Shown: piece by piece, positions 37,380 to 49,300 of the stretch | How the letters are laid out: every line of letters starts with the position of its first letter | How positions within the stretch are numbered: the stretch's first letter is position 1 | Source: Gonocerus acuteangulatus | Taxonomy: Eukaryota; Arthropoda; Insecta; Hemiptera; Coreidae | Reading direction: 5' to 3' | NCBI GenBank assembly: GCA_946811695.1 | Contig: OX328125.1 | Span: 40,516,836-40,580,835 of the forward strand | Length of the DNA: 64,000 nt | The notes under the pieces: model-generated | What the model was told of the DNA's origin: nothing | Databases searched by the model: none | Seen by the model: the letters and a program-made list of their open reading frames with translations, nothing else | Translations under genes and position numbers: made by a program

Positions 37380-38555
37380 GTATTTCTATTTAATTATTTG
37401 CCTGGTTTCTGAATATTTTATTTCTAAATTCTCTTTACCTGTTAAGCTCTCATTTTTGTTGTAATCACATAGTAATGAATAATAATGAAGACGTTTTCAA
37501 GGACCTGAGGAATTATTCTTTTTACTAATATCTTGTTCTTCTTATTGTATTTTATTTTTTTTTATATATATGATTACAATGCTTCACTACCTGGACTTTT
37601 AGCATTATATCCGTACTCGTTTCGTTGGTGCATATACTAACTCATGTCGGCGGCTCATATATTAAATTTTATAATTATGAACAATGAAACTTGCTATAAA
37701 TCGGCCAAAACTTTTCTGCTGGTCCTGGAAATAATTTACTACTTCATCTGGTAAAGGACATTCATTTTTTCTGTGCATCTTAAAACAAATAAAAAGCTTA
37801 TAAATAGCAGTTTTAACTGTAATTGTTTATATCAAGGGGAAATTAGGGTTGAGAAATAAAGTCTTTTCCACTATGCTTTTTGGCAATAATGTTCAAATTC
37901 CCAAATAAACTTCTAATGTTAAAGCAGATGAAAGATTCCGATACTATATTGAGTACAGTGCAAATACATAGGCTATTACAGTACATACAGTGTAGGTGTT
38001 TTTAGGTGAAAGTGTCTCTATAATAATTTCTTAACTCCATTAAAAATATTTCAGTGATATATGTTTTTTTTTTTTTTTTTTCTGTCATTCTCTGGATTTC
38101 CGTTAACTCAGATTGGCCCTGGTCCCAGTTGATCCGGGTAGAGGAGGTTTACTCTATTGCAAATGTAATATCCTGTCGTTATTTTTTTGTATGAATGCTT
38201 CAGAAACCAGGTTCACTAAATAAATTTGTTAAAAGCGTATTCTGTTGTCGTGTTACTCACTCTTCACTAGTTTTCTATTGCCATTCTTTATCTCAGTTTT
38301 TCACTTCAAGTGTTGGCTGTTTCTCAGCCCTTTGCGAGGTGTGCTAATTTAGTCAGTCTGAAATGCTTCAATGTGTTTTACTGTGCGAATTATTTGAACT
38401 GTATGTTGTTTTCAATAGTGCTCTCTTTCACGGTAAAATTATCGATTTGAGAAATTAATTTTTCAACTGTTTTCTTTGACATACTTGTTTTACATCTTGC
38501 CTATTTTTTTTTTTTTTTTTTTTATTGTTTGATTTTTTGGTAAAGTCATGATGCA
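36780..38555. other. AT-rich intergenic DNA with poly(T) runs
   Basis: Long poly(T) runs near 37351-37379, 38064-38080 and 38505-38523. No gene or complete element recognised. Confidence 0.45.
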
Positions 38556-38559
38556 TTAA

Positions 38560-39050
38560 GTTGTTAAAATTGAAGAAAACAGTGAGCATCCCTTTCACAT
38601 TCGGCAGCTCTTGCCGAACTTTTTTCGTTTTGAGAATCCAGAATTCCTTCTCCAGGACGATTGAGGTACAATGTCATACCCATAAGTCCATTACCTGTTA
38701 TGAAACGTTTCAATAGCACATTGAGATTGTTGACTTAATTCTGCTACATCTTAGCAACTTTACTACTGTTTTTTATGGAAACTCAAAAACTTTGGCACAA
38801 GTTTTCATGTTAAATGTTTCATAACCAAAACATCTGAAAAATTTCATGGCATGAGCCAATTAGTGTATAACATTATAAACTTTTCAGACTGTGAATATGC
38901 TACCAATCATAATAATTTGTTTCACTATTTCACCAGTTGTCGCAATCCAGAATGCTCTTATCTTCAACGATTTCATCTTGGCAGTGCTTATACCACTCGT
39001 GAAGCCTTGTTTTATTCATATTTTTCTCACCAAAAGTAATTTTCATCACT
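38560..39050 (-). pseudogene. mariner transposase relic
   Basis: The minus-strand translation gives TRLHEWYKHCQDEIVEDKS, like the mariner F.WH.RF..G...VED.PRSGRP helix-turn-helix region, and further on LLKRFITGNG, a decayed LLKRVITGDETW. Many stops and indels separate the pieces, and the terminal repeats are not recognisable. It is of the same broad family as the relic in the tandem duplication. Confidence 0.55.
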
Positions 39051-41145
39051 TTTAAAACCCTGTTACATTTTATTCCATTTCCTTAGCCAAAATTACTTCA
39101 AAGGTTCTTATCCGTTTTTTAAAACAATCCAGAAATTGTTAATAATCAATAATTATAAGCAAACACATGTGTCCTTCTTGTCAACTGATGGCGGACTGAA
39201 CATCCAATAGTCAGAGGTTTATTCATATTTACCAACACTACGGAAATAATACAACCCTCAACTTTCCAGCCATTGTGGTAATTTTTTGTCTATTGAATTT
39301 TCTTCAAATAGTATTGATATGAAAATTTCAATAGAAAGAGCCCAAATATGATAAAATCTCTTAGGAATTTTGGTGTTGATCTAACTCTCTTACTTATATT
39401 GAGCTTTTTTTCAGTATGAAATTGGACTTATTTTTTTTATATTATGACTTTATTTGAATATATTTCTATTGCTTTACCATTTATTATCACCTCTAAACAA
39501 ATTGTGCTTATCAGAAAAGGTTAAGCTTGAATTCTGCAAATAGTTTATGTTCATTTTACTCAGAAAATTCAATTTGGAGAAAAATGAAATCATTGTTCAT
39601 AGTAATTTATATCTGTTAGAGACTTCGCCAGTAGAACACATTTTTTTGTAGTGCATATCTTTCCTTCTTTTCCTTAGCCACGTGTTTTCTGTATCTGCTC
39701 ATCTCTTTTGTCATCTTAAGAATATATTTTTAATAATTGTGGTGGAGACCTGGTGTTTTGGTTTTCCTATTTGATGCAGTACCACCACCACTGCCCAGCC
39801 AAATCAATGTCTTATAAATTTCAATGTTTAATCGTTAACATTAATCTTTTTTATTTTTAGTCTTCAGATTAATCTTAGATTCTGTCATGTTTTCATTTGT
39901 AAATTATTTCACATGTTTGCTCTGTATAAAAGTGGGAATTTGGTTTATATAATTTTTATACTTTCCAAGCTTTTTGGTTCATCAAAATTATTTATTGCTT
40001 CTGTTCACTCTATTACATTTATGAAGGAAGTCTTGAATAATGTATTAACTAGTTTTTGTCATTGGGACGTACCTTACTATCGTGGAAGCTTCCTTTTCAA
40101 TGCTCTGGGCTTTATGTTGAGCTGATAAATACATTTTTTTTCTAAAAATTGTGTTCAATCGTGTTAAAAGTAGCCTATTTTAAATTAAGCGTGTTCTACT
40201 TATTTCATGGCCTGGTTGCAAACTCTTCAGGGGCTGTTTCTTCTATGGTTATTTCAACCGTCATATTCATTTATTTCTAGTAAGTAATTCACATATGGAA
40301 TTTTGGAATATTTTTGTCTCTTAACCTCAAAGCCGATTACATAAATAAAAAACTATAGTGGCACAAAGCACCTGTTTCCACTTAGTAATCCAGAATTCAA
40401 TGATCAATGTGTATTAACAATATTTTTTTTTTTCTATTTTCTTTTTTTACGGTGCAAGTTCATTATTATGACCTCTTCTGTTGGCCATGTTTTTTGTATC
40501 CATCTGCACAGCTAGGTTGCCGTAGAAACAGTGTTGGGGGTCCCAAGCCATTTTGGAGTGTGAGGTTTTAACAGTGATAGGTAATTCTACGTACCTTGAC
40601 AGTTAGGCCTATTAAGTGTGAAGTTTTTCTTTTAATGACAAGTAAATAATTATTGTTTTAAATATTCATTAAAAGATTCTTATTGGTACCAAGTGCTTTG
40701 TTCACTTAAAAAAAATTATTCCAGCAATATTTGGAGGGTTACATTGTTTTGTTTTTTTCTGGTTGGATTTAAGGCGTGTCAACCTTTGAGGTCATTGATG
40801 CCATTTACATTGTTTGTTTGTCATATAATTGTACAAGTACATATTAAATTAAAGTTTGAGGTTTTCATTTCTATCAACCCAGGATATTCTCGTTTCTTCT
40901 CACTTCATTGTGGTATGAGAATTAAGCCTGAGTTTATTGTAATAATCCTTCTTTAGTATTTTATGCATTAAACCTTTGAATATTATTTCAAGTGAAAAGA
41001 GAAAATTATTGTTTTATTAAACTTGTTAATGTTAACATAGAAAAAAATATCTGTTGCTGTTTTATTTTTGTTGTGATTGTCACTTAGGTTGAGGTGTAAC
41101 AGATTTTCCTAGCAAATATATGTATTTATTTTTGTAGCAATAGTT
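39051..41145. other. AT-rich intergenic DNA
   Basis: No gene, structured RNA or complete repeat seen. Open frames such as 39913-40125 and 40693-40956 have the composition of random AT-rich DNA. Confidence 0.45.
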
Positions 41146-41147
41146 TA

Positions 41148-41192
41148 AGCCGGCGCTAATGGCTTAGACGTTGATGCGCCATTAAAAAAAAA
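41148..41192 (+). repeat. SINE family B 3' fragment
   Basis: GCCGGCGCTAATGGC, TAGACGTTGATGCGCCATT and a poly(A) match the 3' end of the full SINE at 63285-63464. Confidence 0.6.
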
Positions 41193-41194
41193 GA

Positions 41195-42059
41195 AAGTTT
41201 AAATTAAATAAGTAGAAATTCTATTCTAGAGGAGTTCCATTAGTGTAACAAAGATTTAATATTTTTTCTTACAGATTTATTTTTCAAAAATTGTTTCCAT
41301 TACTTGGTCTTAAAAGGATAAAATCATAAAATGACCACAGAATTTTTAAAAATAAATTGTAATTATAGGTTTGATTGTTAAAGGTTTAAAGTTTCTATGG
41401 GCATAGATATTGTTTTTGTTAAAAACATTATAAGATTACATATATATCTATGATTCATGTTAATTGACAATTTCATTTTTATACACCTGTTCAATAATGA
41501 ATAATCGTTAGATAAAGATTAATGAATATTCTTTTCTTTTGATATCAAAATCTAAAAATGTATTCGTTAAACAAAAATAAGAATAGTTATAATTTTTATT
41601 TAATCACCTCCGATTGTTGCTTCAGTAATATGACTAATCAAGATTTATTATTTCCAACTGTCCTAACCTTATTTCAGTCTCCCCATTCCATTTCCATGAC
41701 AACTCAGTCATACGATTTAGTGGCACCAAGTATTAATTATAAGGAATTATTTGTGTTAATATATTTGTTCATGTCACTTGCAATGGAGATTCTTTTGACA
41801 ATTTTATTATTTTCTGGTCCTATTTTCTTGCTTCCAAGTTATTAAAAAAATCAATTTTGTTTAGACATGCAAAGAATTTTGAAGTTCTTCTGTACATCAT
41901 TTTCTTCCTCATACACAACTATGTTTATGCATTCATGAAGTTATATGTATACATTTTATTTGCTTATCTATGAACACTCATTATCCTGATAATGAACAAA
42001 TATTGAACTTTTTTTTTTCTTTTTTTAAGAGAAATATCTTAACTTCAATTGTGTTTTAG
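41195..42059. other. AT-rich DNA, no gene seen
   Basis: A + strand open frame at 41558-41845 has no recognisable similarity. A long T-rich tract (42010-42027) precedes the candidate acceptor at 42058-42059. Confidence 0.45.
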
Positions 42060-42124
42060 GATTGACCTTGTCTACTCCAAGTAGATGTCATCTGTGCAAC
42101 TCTTCCCAAAATCCAGGGTTACAG
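42060..42124 (+). CDS. Candidate exon of an unidentified + strand gene
   Basis: The acceptor is TTTTAG after a nearby T tract, and the donor is GTATTT. In one frame it reads GLTLSTPSRCHLCNSSQNPG and LQ, with a CxxC pair, ending in phase 0. The next candidate exon (43514-43580) begins in phase 0. Two consistent splice sites and a protein-like sequence support it, but I do not recognise the protein. Confidence 0.3.
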
Positions 42125-42189
42125 GTATTTACATTTTTAACATATTTTTTAAATATTTCTTTACCGTTAAATAATAATATAGTTTGAGA

Positions 42190-42365
42190 CTCTTGGTCGA
42201 AGGCTGTTGAGTGTGCCACTGATGTGGATGCTGGTTTGAATCCAGCTTGAAGTGACTCAACTTCTCAGCAATGACTTCCCTGAAAAAAATCTCTCTTCTT
42301 CACCATGGGAAAGAGTGGTAACCAGAACTTACAAATTAATAATTTAGTTCCGGAATAAACCTGTA
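42190..42365 (+). repeat. Probable tRNA-derived SINE, divergent
   Basis: GGCTGTTGAGTGTGCCACTG ... GGTTTGAATCCAGC resembles a tRNA-like head with a B box. The tail has GAGTGGTAACC.GAACTTAC, similar in style to family A, and TTAGTTCCGGAATAAACC. An inverse piece of that tail (GGTTTATTCTGGAACCAA) lies at about 43308-43326 and again at 46495-46513. Confidence 0.45.
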
Positions 42366-42879
42366 CTCTCAAGTTATCAATTTTGCTTATTTTCAAAACA
42401 CATCTTTCTCAATAGTCAGACAGGAGTTTCCAAGGGGACAGCCCGACATAAATGCCCATCAAATTTGATGACCAATTTTTATTTATTAACTAGCTGTTAC
42501 CCAGTGTGCCATCTACACCTACTTTCTGCCTATGACTCTCCCCGTATCAAGATCTACCTGTATACCCATAATTCGTGAAACAGACAACAGAGGCCAGCAC
42601 CACAGCAATTCAGAAAATACCAGCACCAAAGCCTGGGAGTAGGTAGCTCTTATCAAAGAAAGGCCAGCGCTCCTTAGTTAGACAGTGACTGTTAATATAA
42701 AATTGAAATAAACTTACATGATTATATAATGATGTAAAGTCATCAATAAGTTCAAATTATTCTAATTATCAACATCAACAAATAAATTTGAGACATTATT
42801 CAAAATGGCTGTTGATTCAAAATACCCGTTAGAATCTAAATGGTTTAGTGTAATTAATTTTTCTTGAACAAAACTTTTG

Positions 42880-43005
42880 ACCAAATTTTAAAATTTGACT
42901 ATTTTAACCTAGCCTAGGAAATTTCCCGTATCAAGACCTATCTGTGTGCCAAGTTTGGTCAAAATCGGTGTACATTTATATAATGAACAGACAGACAGAC
43001 ACGTG
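42880..43005 (-). repeat. Fragment of the 124-bp tandem unit, minus orientation
   Basis: Read inversely it gives GTCTGTCTGTCTGTTCATTAT, CCGATTTTGACCAAACTTGG and CACAGATAGGTCTTGATACG, matching the array at 28271-28890. The left edge of the tandem duplication (42951) falls inside this fragment. Confidence 0.7.
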
Positions 43006-43056
<51 letters not shown>

Positions 43057-43513
43057 TTTGTCTGTACCGACGGATATTTTTTATTTTTGCCTTCTTGCAA
43101 AAAAACTTTGTATAAATCCTGTCCAACCATTGAGAAAGAGTTTTGCTGCTAGAAAACAAAAATATTGGTTGATGCAGGAAAATTAATAAATAAAAATTGG
43201 TCATGGAATTGCCAGGTTGTCTCCTTGGAAAATCTGTATAAATTCTATCCAACTATTGAGACAGATGTGTTTTAAAAATAGGCAAAAATGATCCATTGGG
43301 AGTACGGGTTTATTCTGGAACCAATTTATAAATACTGGTGAAGTTGCCAAATTGCCTGGGCAACCAGCGACCAAGTGCCTAAGCGCCTATTAAAACTATA
43401 GAAGGTCAGAGTCACCGGCGACCAGTCGACAGTGCGTAACAGGCCTAAAGGTTGGATAATATTGAGCCTGAAACACCATTTAAAAAAATAATATGTCATA
43501 TGTTTTTGTGCAG

Positions 43514-43580
43514 ATAACGATCCAGTCTGTGCACTACTCCATGTGGGATGATAAATTAGAGTTGAGAACAGAACTTGATG
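43514..43580 (+). CDS. Candidate exon of an unidentified gene (copy 1)
   Basis: The acceptor is TTTTTGTGCAG and the donor GTAAAT, 67 nt. In phase after the exon at 42060-42124 it reads ITIQSVHYSMWDDKLELRTE and LD, then one leftover G. Clean splice sites and amphipathic, charged composition look exon-like. No family recognised. The possible continuation at 45697-45719 would add GPEKPGR and a stop. Confidence 0.35.
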
Positions 43581-43796
43581 GTAAATTCTTCTTTATTATA
43601 ATCATTAACTTATCTTTTAAATCCTTTTACTTTGCATATATGTCTCTAGTATGAGGCTTTTTCAACACTTTCTCAAGGAATGTAGCTTTTGAGGTTCCAC
43701 TCATCAAAGAATTTTTGAAAAAGTTCTTCAAATGAGAGTTTACTCAGAAACTAAACAACAAATTTGATAGGCATGGTAATTTTTGTGCTCAATTAG

Positions 43797-43799
43797 CCA

Positions 43800-43880
<81 letters not shown>
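43797..43880. repeat. (TA)n microsatellite, copy 1
   Basis: A TA tract 28 nt longer than its duplicate at 46987-47038. With the 4-nt difference at 43011/46202 it is the only difference seen between the two 3.2-kb copies. Confidence 0.9.
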
Positions 43881-43881
<1 letters not shown>

Positions 43882-43911
43882 TATTAACTCTGTCCTACTT
43901 GTTTTACAGCC

Positions 43912-43943
43912 CTGATGAAGGCTTGAATTCAAGCTGAAATGTC
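43912..43943 (+). ncRNA. Hammerhead-like motif (copy 1)
   Basis: CTGATGA, a hairpin AGCTTG-AATT-CAAGCT (register approximate), GAAA, TGTC. Both core boxes and a GTC triplet are consensus and stem II is strong. Stem I partners (ACAGCC and GTCAAAC) do not pair convincingly, so activity is uncertain. Followed by AATAAAACATATTTCC. Confidence 0.4.
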
Positions 43944-44337
43944 GTCAAACAATAAAACATATTTCCTATAAATAAAAAAAAAAAAATTAATTTTATTAAG
44001 ATACTATTCGACTAAACCCTGACTATATCTACCATCGTAATCCATACGATCAACGATCTCCTCTCAATCAATACATTTTATTTATTTCTTAAATCAGGTC
44101 ATAATTGCACAATATATCTTTATGATCGATCAGTTTTCCATTGATCCTTTTCATGTTTGTTTATTGTATTGTAATCAGACTGATATTAGGCAAAACATAA
44201 TTTCGAAATTAACTTTTCTTCCTTCAGTATTTATATTTCGTGAGAACCATAACCTTGGAAAGAAACTTAGAATATAATATGCATAACGTATAAAAAATAT
44301 TTCTAAAACAAATAACTCATCTCTTATTTACTTGCAG

Positions 44338-44388
44338 GAGAATGACTTCATTGAAGAAATACACCTAGACCAATTGGTTTTCGAGTGA
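44338..44388 (+). other. Exon-like island ENDFIEEIHLDQLVFE* (copy 1)
   Basis: The acceptor is TTACTTGCAG. It reads ENDFIEEIHLDQLVFE and TGA, phase 0. It could follow the exon at 42060-42124 (phase 0) but not the one at 43514-43580 in this frame, so at best it is an alternative end. A copy lies at 47497-47547. Weak. Confidence 0.2.
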
Positions 44389-44805
44389 AATTTACTAGGT
44401 GAAAGATTTACTTAGATATATATATATATATTTTTTTTTTTTTTATTGATTTTTCTATATGGTGTTTCATTTTTTTTTTTTTTTAATTCATAAATTATTT
44501 TAGTGCATAAACTGCAGTGAGCAAGTTTTAAATGCCTACACTCCTTTAAACTTAATTCTCATCATTTAACTTAAGAGGAGGCGTCAAATTTGCTGAGAGC
44601 TAGCTAGTGTAATGCTTAACTCGTAATAGAACTGAAAAATATCTGAAAATGGATGGATGAGTGGTCGTCTTAAAAACTCTTCTCGAGGAAGTTAAACAAA
44701 TTACTATAGCCGGAAAAACAAGATTTGTGCTTCACTAATTCTAAAAGCATATAAAATGAGTAGAACAACCTTTGCTTAGCCCTGAACATTCGTCCTCGTT
44801 CAACA

Positions 44806-45560
44806 TGCATGAAGAGTGTTCAAAATGTATTGGGAGTTTGAATTTTTTGGAAATTATTTTCTTTTTTTGTCTATCATAGTACTATCTCCTTCAGTGTTGT
44901 CCTCATTGGATAACACTTATCCCATACCTCTATGCTTGTAATAAGATGCCCATTTAAGGTTTTCTTTATTTTTGAAACAGAAAATAGGCACCAGGGAAGC
45001 CATATCTGGTGTTTGTTTTTTTTAATTAATTCTTTTAAGCACTGTTATTAATGATAGTTTGCCCTTTTTTCTGTAACATGATACAGTGCTAAGCTTTTTT
45101 TGGTTCTTGAAGATCCGGAAAGCTTCTGCTGGTATGATTGAGTTTTAACTTCATACCCTCACATCCATGTTTTGTTACCTATTATGTGACGTTTCAGTAG
45201 TCTGCATTATTCTTGGCTTAATTTAGCAACTCTTGAGCATCTTAATCTTCTTTTTTGCCTCTGTTTTATCTCAAAATTCACATTGAACACAAAGTTTGCT
45301 GTCTTAATGTTTTGTTTCCAAAACATCCTAAACCATTTCATGACTTGAGTTAATTCAAACACTAACTACAAGCTTCTCTGATAGTGATTTAAATCCTTCA
45401 TTTCAATTCTTCCACCTTTTCCATCTCCTGTTGATTTGTTGGGGAGTTCGGATCGCTCGTTGTCATCTTCAGTGTATTCATGGATATTTTGGAAACGCTT
45501 ATAAACAAACACTCATAATCCACTATTATGCTCACAGCAGACTCACCAAAAAACATTCAA
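44806..45560 (-). pseudogene. mariner transposase relic (copy 1)
   Basis: The minus strand gives LLKRHIIGNKTWM (cf. LLKRVITGDETW), IFKNQKKLSTVSCYRKKGKL and TPDMASLVPIFCFKNKE (cf. TPDLAPCDFFLFPKLK), in order and broken by stops. This is the catalytic half of a mariner transposase. Confidence 0.6.
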
Positions 45561-45696
45561 CATTTTTAAAACCAGTCATAATCACCACCATAAGTCCTCC
45601 TTAGTTTTGTTTTAAATAAACTTACTGTTATTGATTTCTGAGTAAATACTAGTCCAGCATTGCTGTCCTTAGTTAATAAAACTTTTTAATTTACAG

Positions 45697-45719
45697 GACC
45701 AGAGAAACCTGGGAGATAA
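45697..45719 (+). CDS. Candidate terminal exon, GPEKPGR* (copy 1)
   Basis: The acceptor is TTAATTTACAG. In the phase left by 43514-43580 it reads (G)PEKPGR and TAA. Another frame stays open longer (TRETWEIMFEAKIRPENMQL, then a stop) but does not fit that phase. AATAAA occurs about 110 bp further on. Copy at 48856-48878. Confidence 0.2.
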
Positions 45720-46088
45720 TGTTTGAGGCTAAGATTCGTCCTGAAAACATGCAGCTACTTTAGAATTACCTGGTTAAATGTGGCCCATTTAAGTGTAATC
45801 CTATAAATGAAGCGTAATTTATTGAATCTTTTTAAATAAAATTAGTTATAAAATTACACCCTATATTTTTTATTCCCTCATATTTTATGTGGATATAAGT
45901 GAGTAACTTATGCCTTTATTTATCATCCTACCTCATTAATATTTTTTAAAGAATTTTCAGCAGTTATATACAGTCCATATAATGAGTTTTTTTACCAAGC
46001 AATTATAGATTTTGTGTCTGGTAACTTAAGAGTCTGTTTAGTTATTGGCTTTATTATTTTTGGTAATATTTAAAAAAATAAATAAAGC

Positions 46089-46141
46089 TTTTTTTTTTTT
46101 TTTTTTACGGGGCATCTACAAACTTGGCCATTAGCGCCGAT
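46089..46141 (-). repeat. SINE family B 3' fragment at the duplication junction
   Basis: Poly(T), ACGGGGCATCTAC and TTGGCCATTAGCGCCG form the inverse of the SINE B tail. It ends exactly where copy 2 starts; its own copy closes copy 2 at 49248-49300. Confidence 0.65.
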
Positions 46142-46196
46142 AAGTTTGGTCAAAATCGGTGTACATTTATATAATGAACAGACAGACAGACACGTG

Positions 46197-46243
<47 letters not shown>

Positions 46244-46700
46244 TTTGTCTGTACCGACGGATATTTTTTATTTTTGCCTTCTTGCAAAAAAACTTTGTAT
46301 AAATCCTGTCCAACCATTGAGAAAGAGTTTTGCTGCTAGAAAACAAAAATATTGGTTGATGCAGGAAAATTAATAAATAAAAATTGGTCATGGAATTGCC
46401 AGGTTGTCTCCTTGGAAAATCTGTATAAATTCTATCCAACTATTGAGACAGATGTGTTTTAAAAATAGGCAAAAATGATCCATTGGGAGTACGGGTTTAT
46501 TCTGGAACCAATTTATAAATACTGGTGAAGTTGCCAAATTGCCTGGGCAACCAGCGACCAAGTGCCTAAGCGCCTATTAAAACTATAGAAGGTCAGAGTC
46601 ACCGGCGACCAGTCGACAGTGCGTAACAGGCCTAAAGGTTGGATAATATTGAGCCTGAAACACCATTTAAAAAAATAATATGTCATATGTTTTTGTGCAG

Positions 46701-46767
46701 ATAACGATCCAGTCTGTGCACTACTCCATGTGGGATGATAAATTAGAGTTGAGAACAGAACTTGATG
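46701..46767 (+). CDS. Candidate exon of an unidentified gene (copy 2)
   Basis: An identical copy of 43514-43580 produced by the tandem duplication. If real, splicing could include either copy or skip the second. A transcript with both would shift the frame (67 nt each). Confidence 0.3.
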
Positions 46768-46986
46768 GTAAATTCTTCTTTATTATAATCATTAACTTAT
46801 CTTTTAAATCCTTTTACTTTGCATATATGTCTCTAGTATGAGGCTTTTTCAACACTTTCTCAAGGAATGTAGCTTTTGAGGTTCCACTCATCAAAGAATT
46901 TTTGAAAAAGTTCTTCAAATGAGAGTTTACTCAGAAACTAAACAACAAATTTGATAGGCATGGTAATTTTTGTGCTCAATTAGCCA

Positions 46987-47040
<54 letters not shown>

Positions 47041-47070
47041 TATTAACTCTGTCCTACTTGTTTTACAGCC

Positions 47071-47102
47071 CTGATGAAGGCTTGAATTCAAGCTGAAATG
47101 TC
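47071..47102 (+). ncRNA. Hammerhead-like motif (copy 2)
   Basis: An exact duplicate of the motif at 43912-43943, with the same intact core and the same weak stem I. Confidence 0.4.
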
Positions 47103-47964
47103 GTCAAACAATAAAACATATTTCCTATAAATAAAAAAAAAAAAATTAATTTTATTAAGATACTATTCGACTAAACCCTGACTATATCTACCATCGTAAT
47201 CCATACGATCAACGATCTCCTCTCAATCAATACATTTTATTTATTTCTTAAATCAGGTCATAATTGCACAATATATCTTTATGATCGATCAGTTTTCCAT
47301 TGATCCTTTTCATGTTTGTTTATTGTATTGTAATCAGACTGATATTAGGCAAAACATAATTTCGAAATTAACTTTTCTTCCTTCAGTATTTATATTTCGT
47401 GAGAACCATAACCTTGGAAAGAAACTTAGAATATAATATGCATAACGTATAAAAAATATTTCTAAAACAAATAACTCATCTCTTATTTACTTGCAGGAGA
47501 ATGACTTCATTGAAGAAATACACCTAGACCAATTGGTTTTCGAGTGAAATTTACTAGGTGAAAGATTTACTTAGATATATATATATATATTTTTTTTTTT
47601 TTTATTGATTTTTCTATATGGTGTTTCATTTTTTTTTTTTTTTAATTCATAAATTATTTTAGTGCATAAACTGCAGTGAGCAAGTTTTAAATGCCTACAC
47701 TCCTTTAAACTTAATTCTCATCATTTAACTTAAGAGGAGGCGTCAAATTTGCTGAGAGCTAGCTAGTGTAATGCTTAACTCGTAATAGAACTGAAAAATA
47801 TCTGAAAATGGATGGATGAGTGGTCGTCTTAAAAACTCTTCTCGAGGAAGTTAAACAAATTACTATAGCCGGAAAAACAAGATTTGTGCTTCACTAATTC
47901 TAAAAGCATATAAAATGAGTAGAACAACCTTTGCTTAGCCCTGAACATTCGTCCTCGTTCAACA

Positions 47965-48719
47965 TGCATGAAGAGTGTTCAAAATGTATTGGGAGTTTGA
48001 ATTTTTTGGAAATTATTTTCTTTTTTTGTCTATCATAGTACTATCTCCTTCAGTGTTGTCCTCATTGGATAACACTTATCCCATACCTCTATGCTTGTAA
48101 TAAGATGCCCATTTAAGGTTTTCTTTATTTTTGAAACAGAAAATAGGCACCAGGGAAGCCATATCTGGTGTTTGTTTTTTTTAATTAATTCTTTTAAGCA
48201 CTGTTATTAATGATAGTTTGCCCTTTTTTCTGTAACATGATACAGTGCTAAGCTTTTTTTGGTTCTTGAAGATCCGGAAAGCTTCTGCTGGTATGATTGA
48301 GTTTTAACTTCATACCCTCACATCCATGTTTTGTTACCTATTATGTGACGTTTCAGTAGTCTGCATTATTCTTGGCTTAATTTAGCAACTCTTGAGCATC
48401 TTAATCTTCTTTTTTGCCTCTGTTTTATCTCAAAATTCACATTGAACACAAAGTTTGCTGTCTTAATGTTTTGTTTCCAAAACATCCTAAACCATTTCAT
48501 GACTTGAGTTAATTCAAACACTAACTACAAGCTTCTCTGATAGTGATTTAAATCCTTCATTTCAATTCTTCCACCTTTTCCATCTCCTGTTGATTTGTTG
48601 GGGAGTTCGGATCGCTCGTTGTCATCTTCAGTGTATTCATGGATATTTTGGAAACGCTTATAAACAAACACTCATAATCCACTATTATGCTCACAGCAGA
48701 CTCACCAAAAAACATTCAA
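47965..48719 (-). pseudogene. mariner transposase relic (copy 2)
   Basis: The same relic as 44806-45560, carried along by the tandem duplication. Confidence 0.6.
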
Positions 48720-49300
48720 CATTTTTAAAACCAGTCATAATCACCACCATAAGTCCTCCTTAGTTTTGTTTTAAATAAACTTACTGTTATTGATTTCTGA
48801 GTAAATACTAGTCCAGCATTGCTGTCCTTAGTTAATAAAACTTTTTAATTTACAGGACCAGAGAAACCTGGGAGATAATGTTTGAGGCTAAGATTCGTCC
48901 TGAAAACATGCAGCTACTTTAGAATTACCTGGTTAAATGTGGCCCATTTAAGTGTAATCCTATAAATGAAGCGTAATTTATTGAATCTTTTTAAATAAAA
49001 TTAGTTATAAAATTACACCCTATATTTTTTATTCCCTCATATTTTATGTGGATATAAGTGAGTAACTTATGCCTTTATTTATCATCCTACCTCATTAATA
49101 TTTTTTAAAGAATTTTCAGCAGTTATATACAGTCCATATAATGAGTTTTTTTACCAAGCAATTATAGATTTTGTGTCTGGTAACTTAAGAGTCTGTTTAG
49201 TTATTGGCTTTATTATTTTTGGTAATATTTAAAAAAATAAATAAAGCTTTTTTTTTTTTTTTTTTACGGGGCATCTACAAACTTGGCCATTAGCGCCGAT

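Larger units (their letters stand above)
42951..46141. repeat. 3.19-kb tandem duplication, copy 1
   Basis: Every stretch I compared between this copy and 46142-49300 is identical except for the length of two (TA)n tracts. The tracts are 42 versus 38 nt at 43011/46202, and 28 nt longer here at about 43810. These account for the entire 32-bp length difference. The unit starts at AAGTTTGGTC inside a 124-bp-family fragment and ends in a SINE B tail. It contains a microsatellite pair, a hammerhead-like motif, exon-like islands and a mariner relic. Confidence 0.95.
46142..49300. repeat. 3.16-kb tandem duplication, copy 2
   Basis: It follows copy 1 head to tail. The junction GCCGAT|AAG|TTTGGTC shares the trinucleotide AAG with both outer edges (GCC|AAG|TTTGG and GCCGAT|AAG|GCTTT), so the duplication could arise by 3-bp microhomology. 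Everything annotated in copy 1 recurs here at +3191 (first part) or +3159 (after the second TA tract). Confidence 0.95.

Noticed and set aside
38600..38635. Hairpin TTCGGCA..TGCCGAA followed by T's, like a bacterial terminator
   Set aside because: It lies within a mariner relic in animal DNA; the resemblance is coincidental.
38851..39039. Plus-strand 62-codon frame
   Set aside because: Antisense of the mariner transposase relic on the minus strand.
42909..43252. Frames rich in Ile-Tyr repeats here, at 46146-46439, 2243-2532 and 6873-7136
   Set aside because: They are translations of (TA)n microsatellites.
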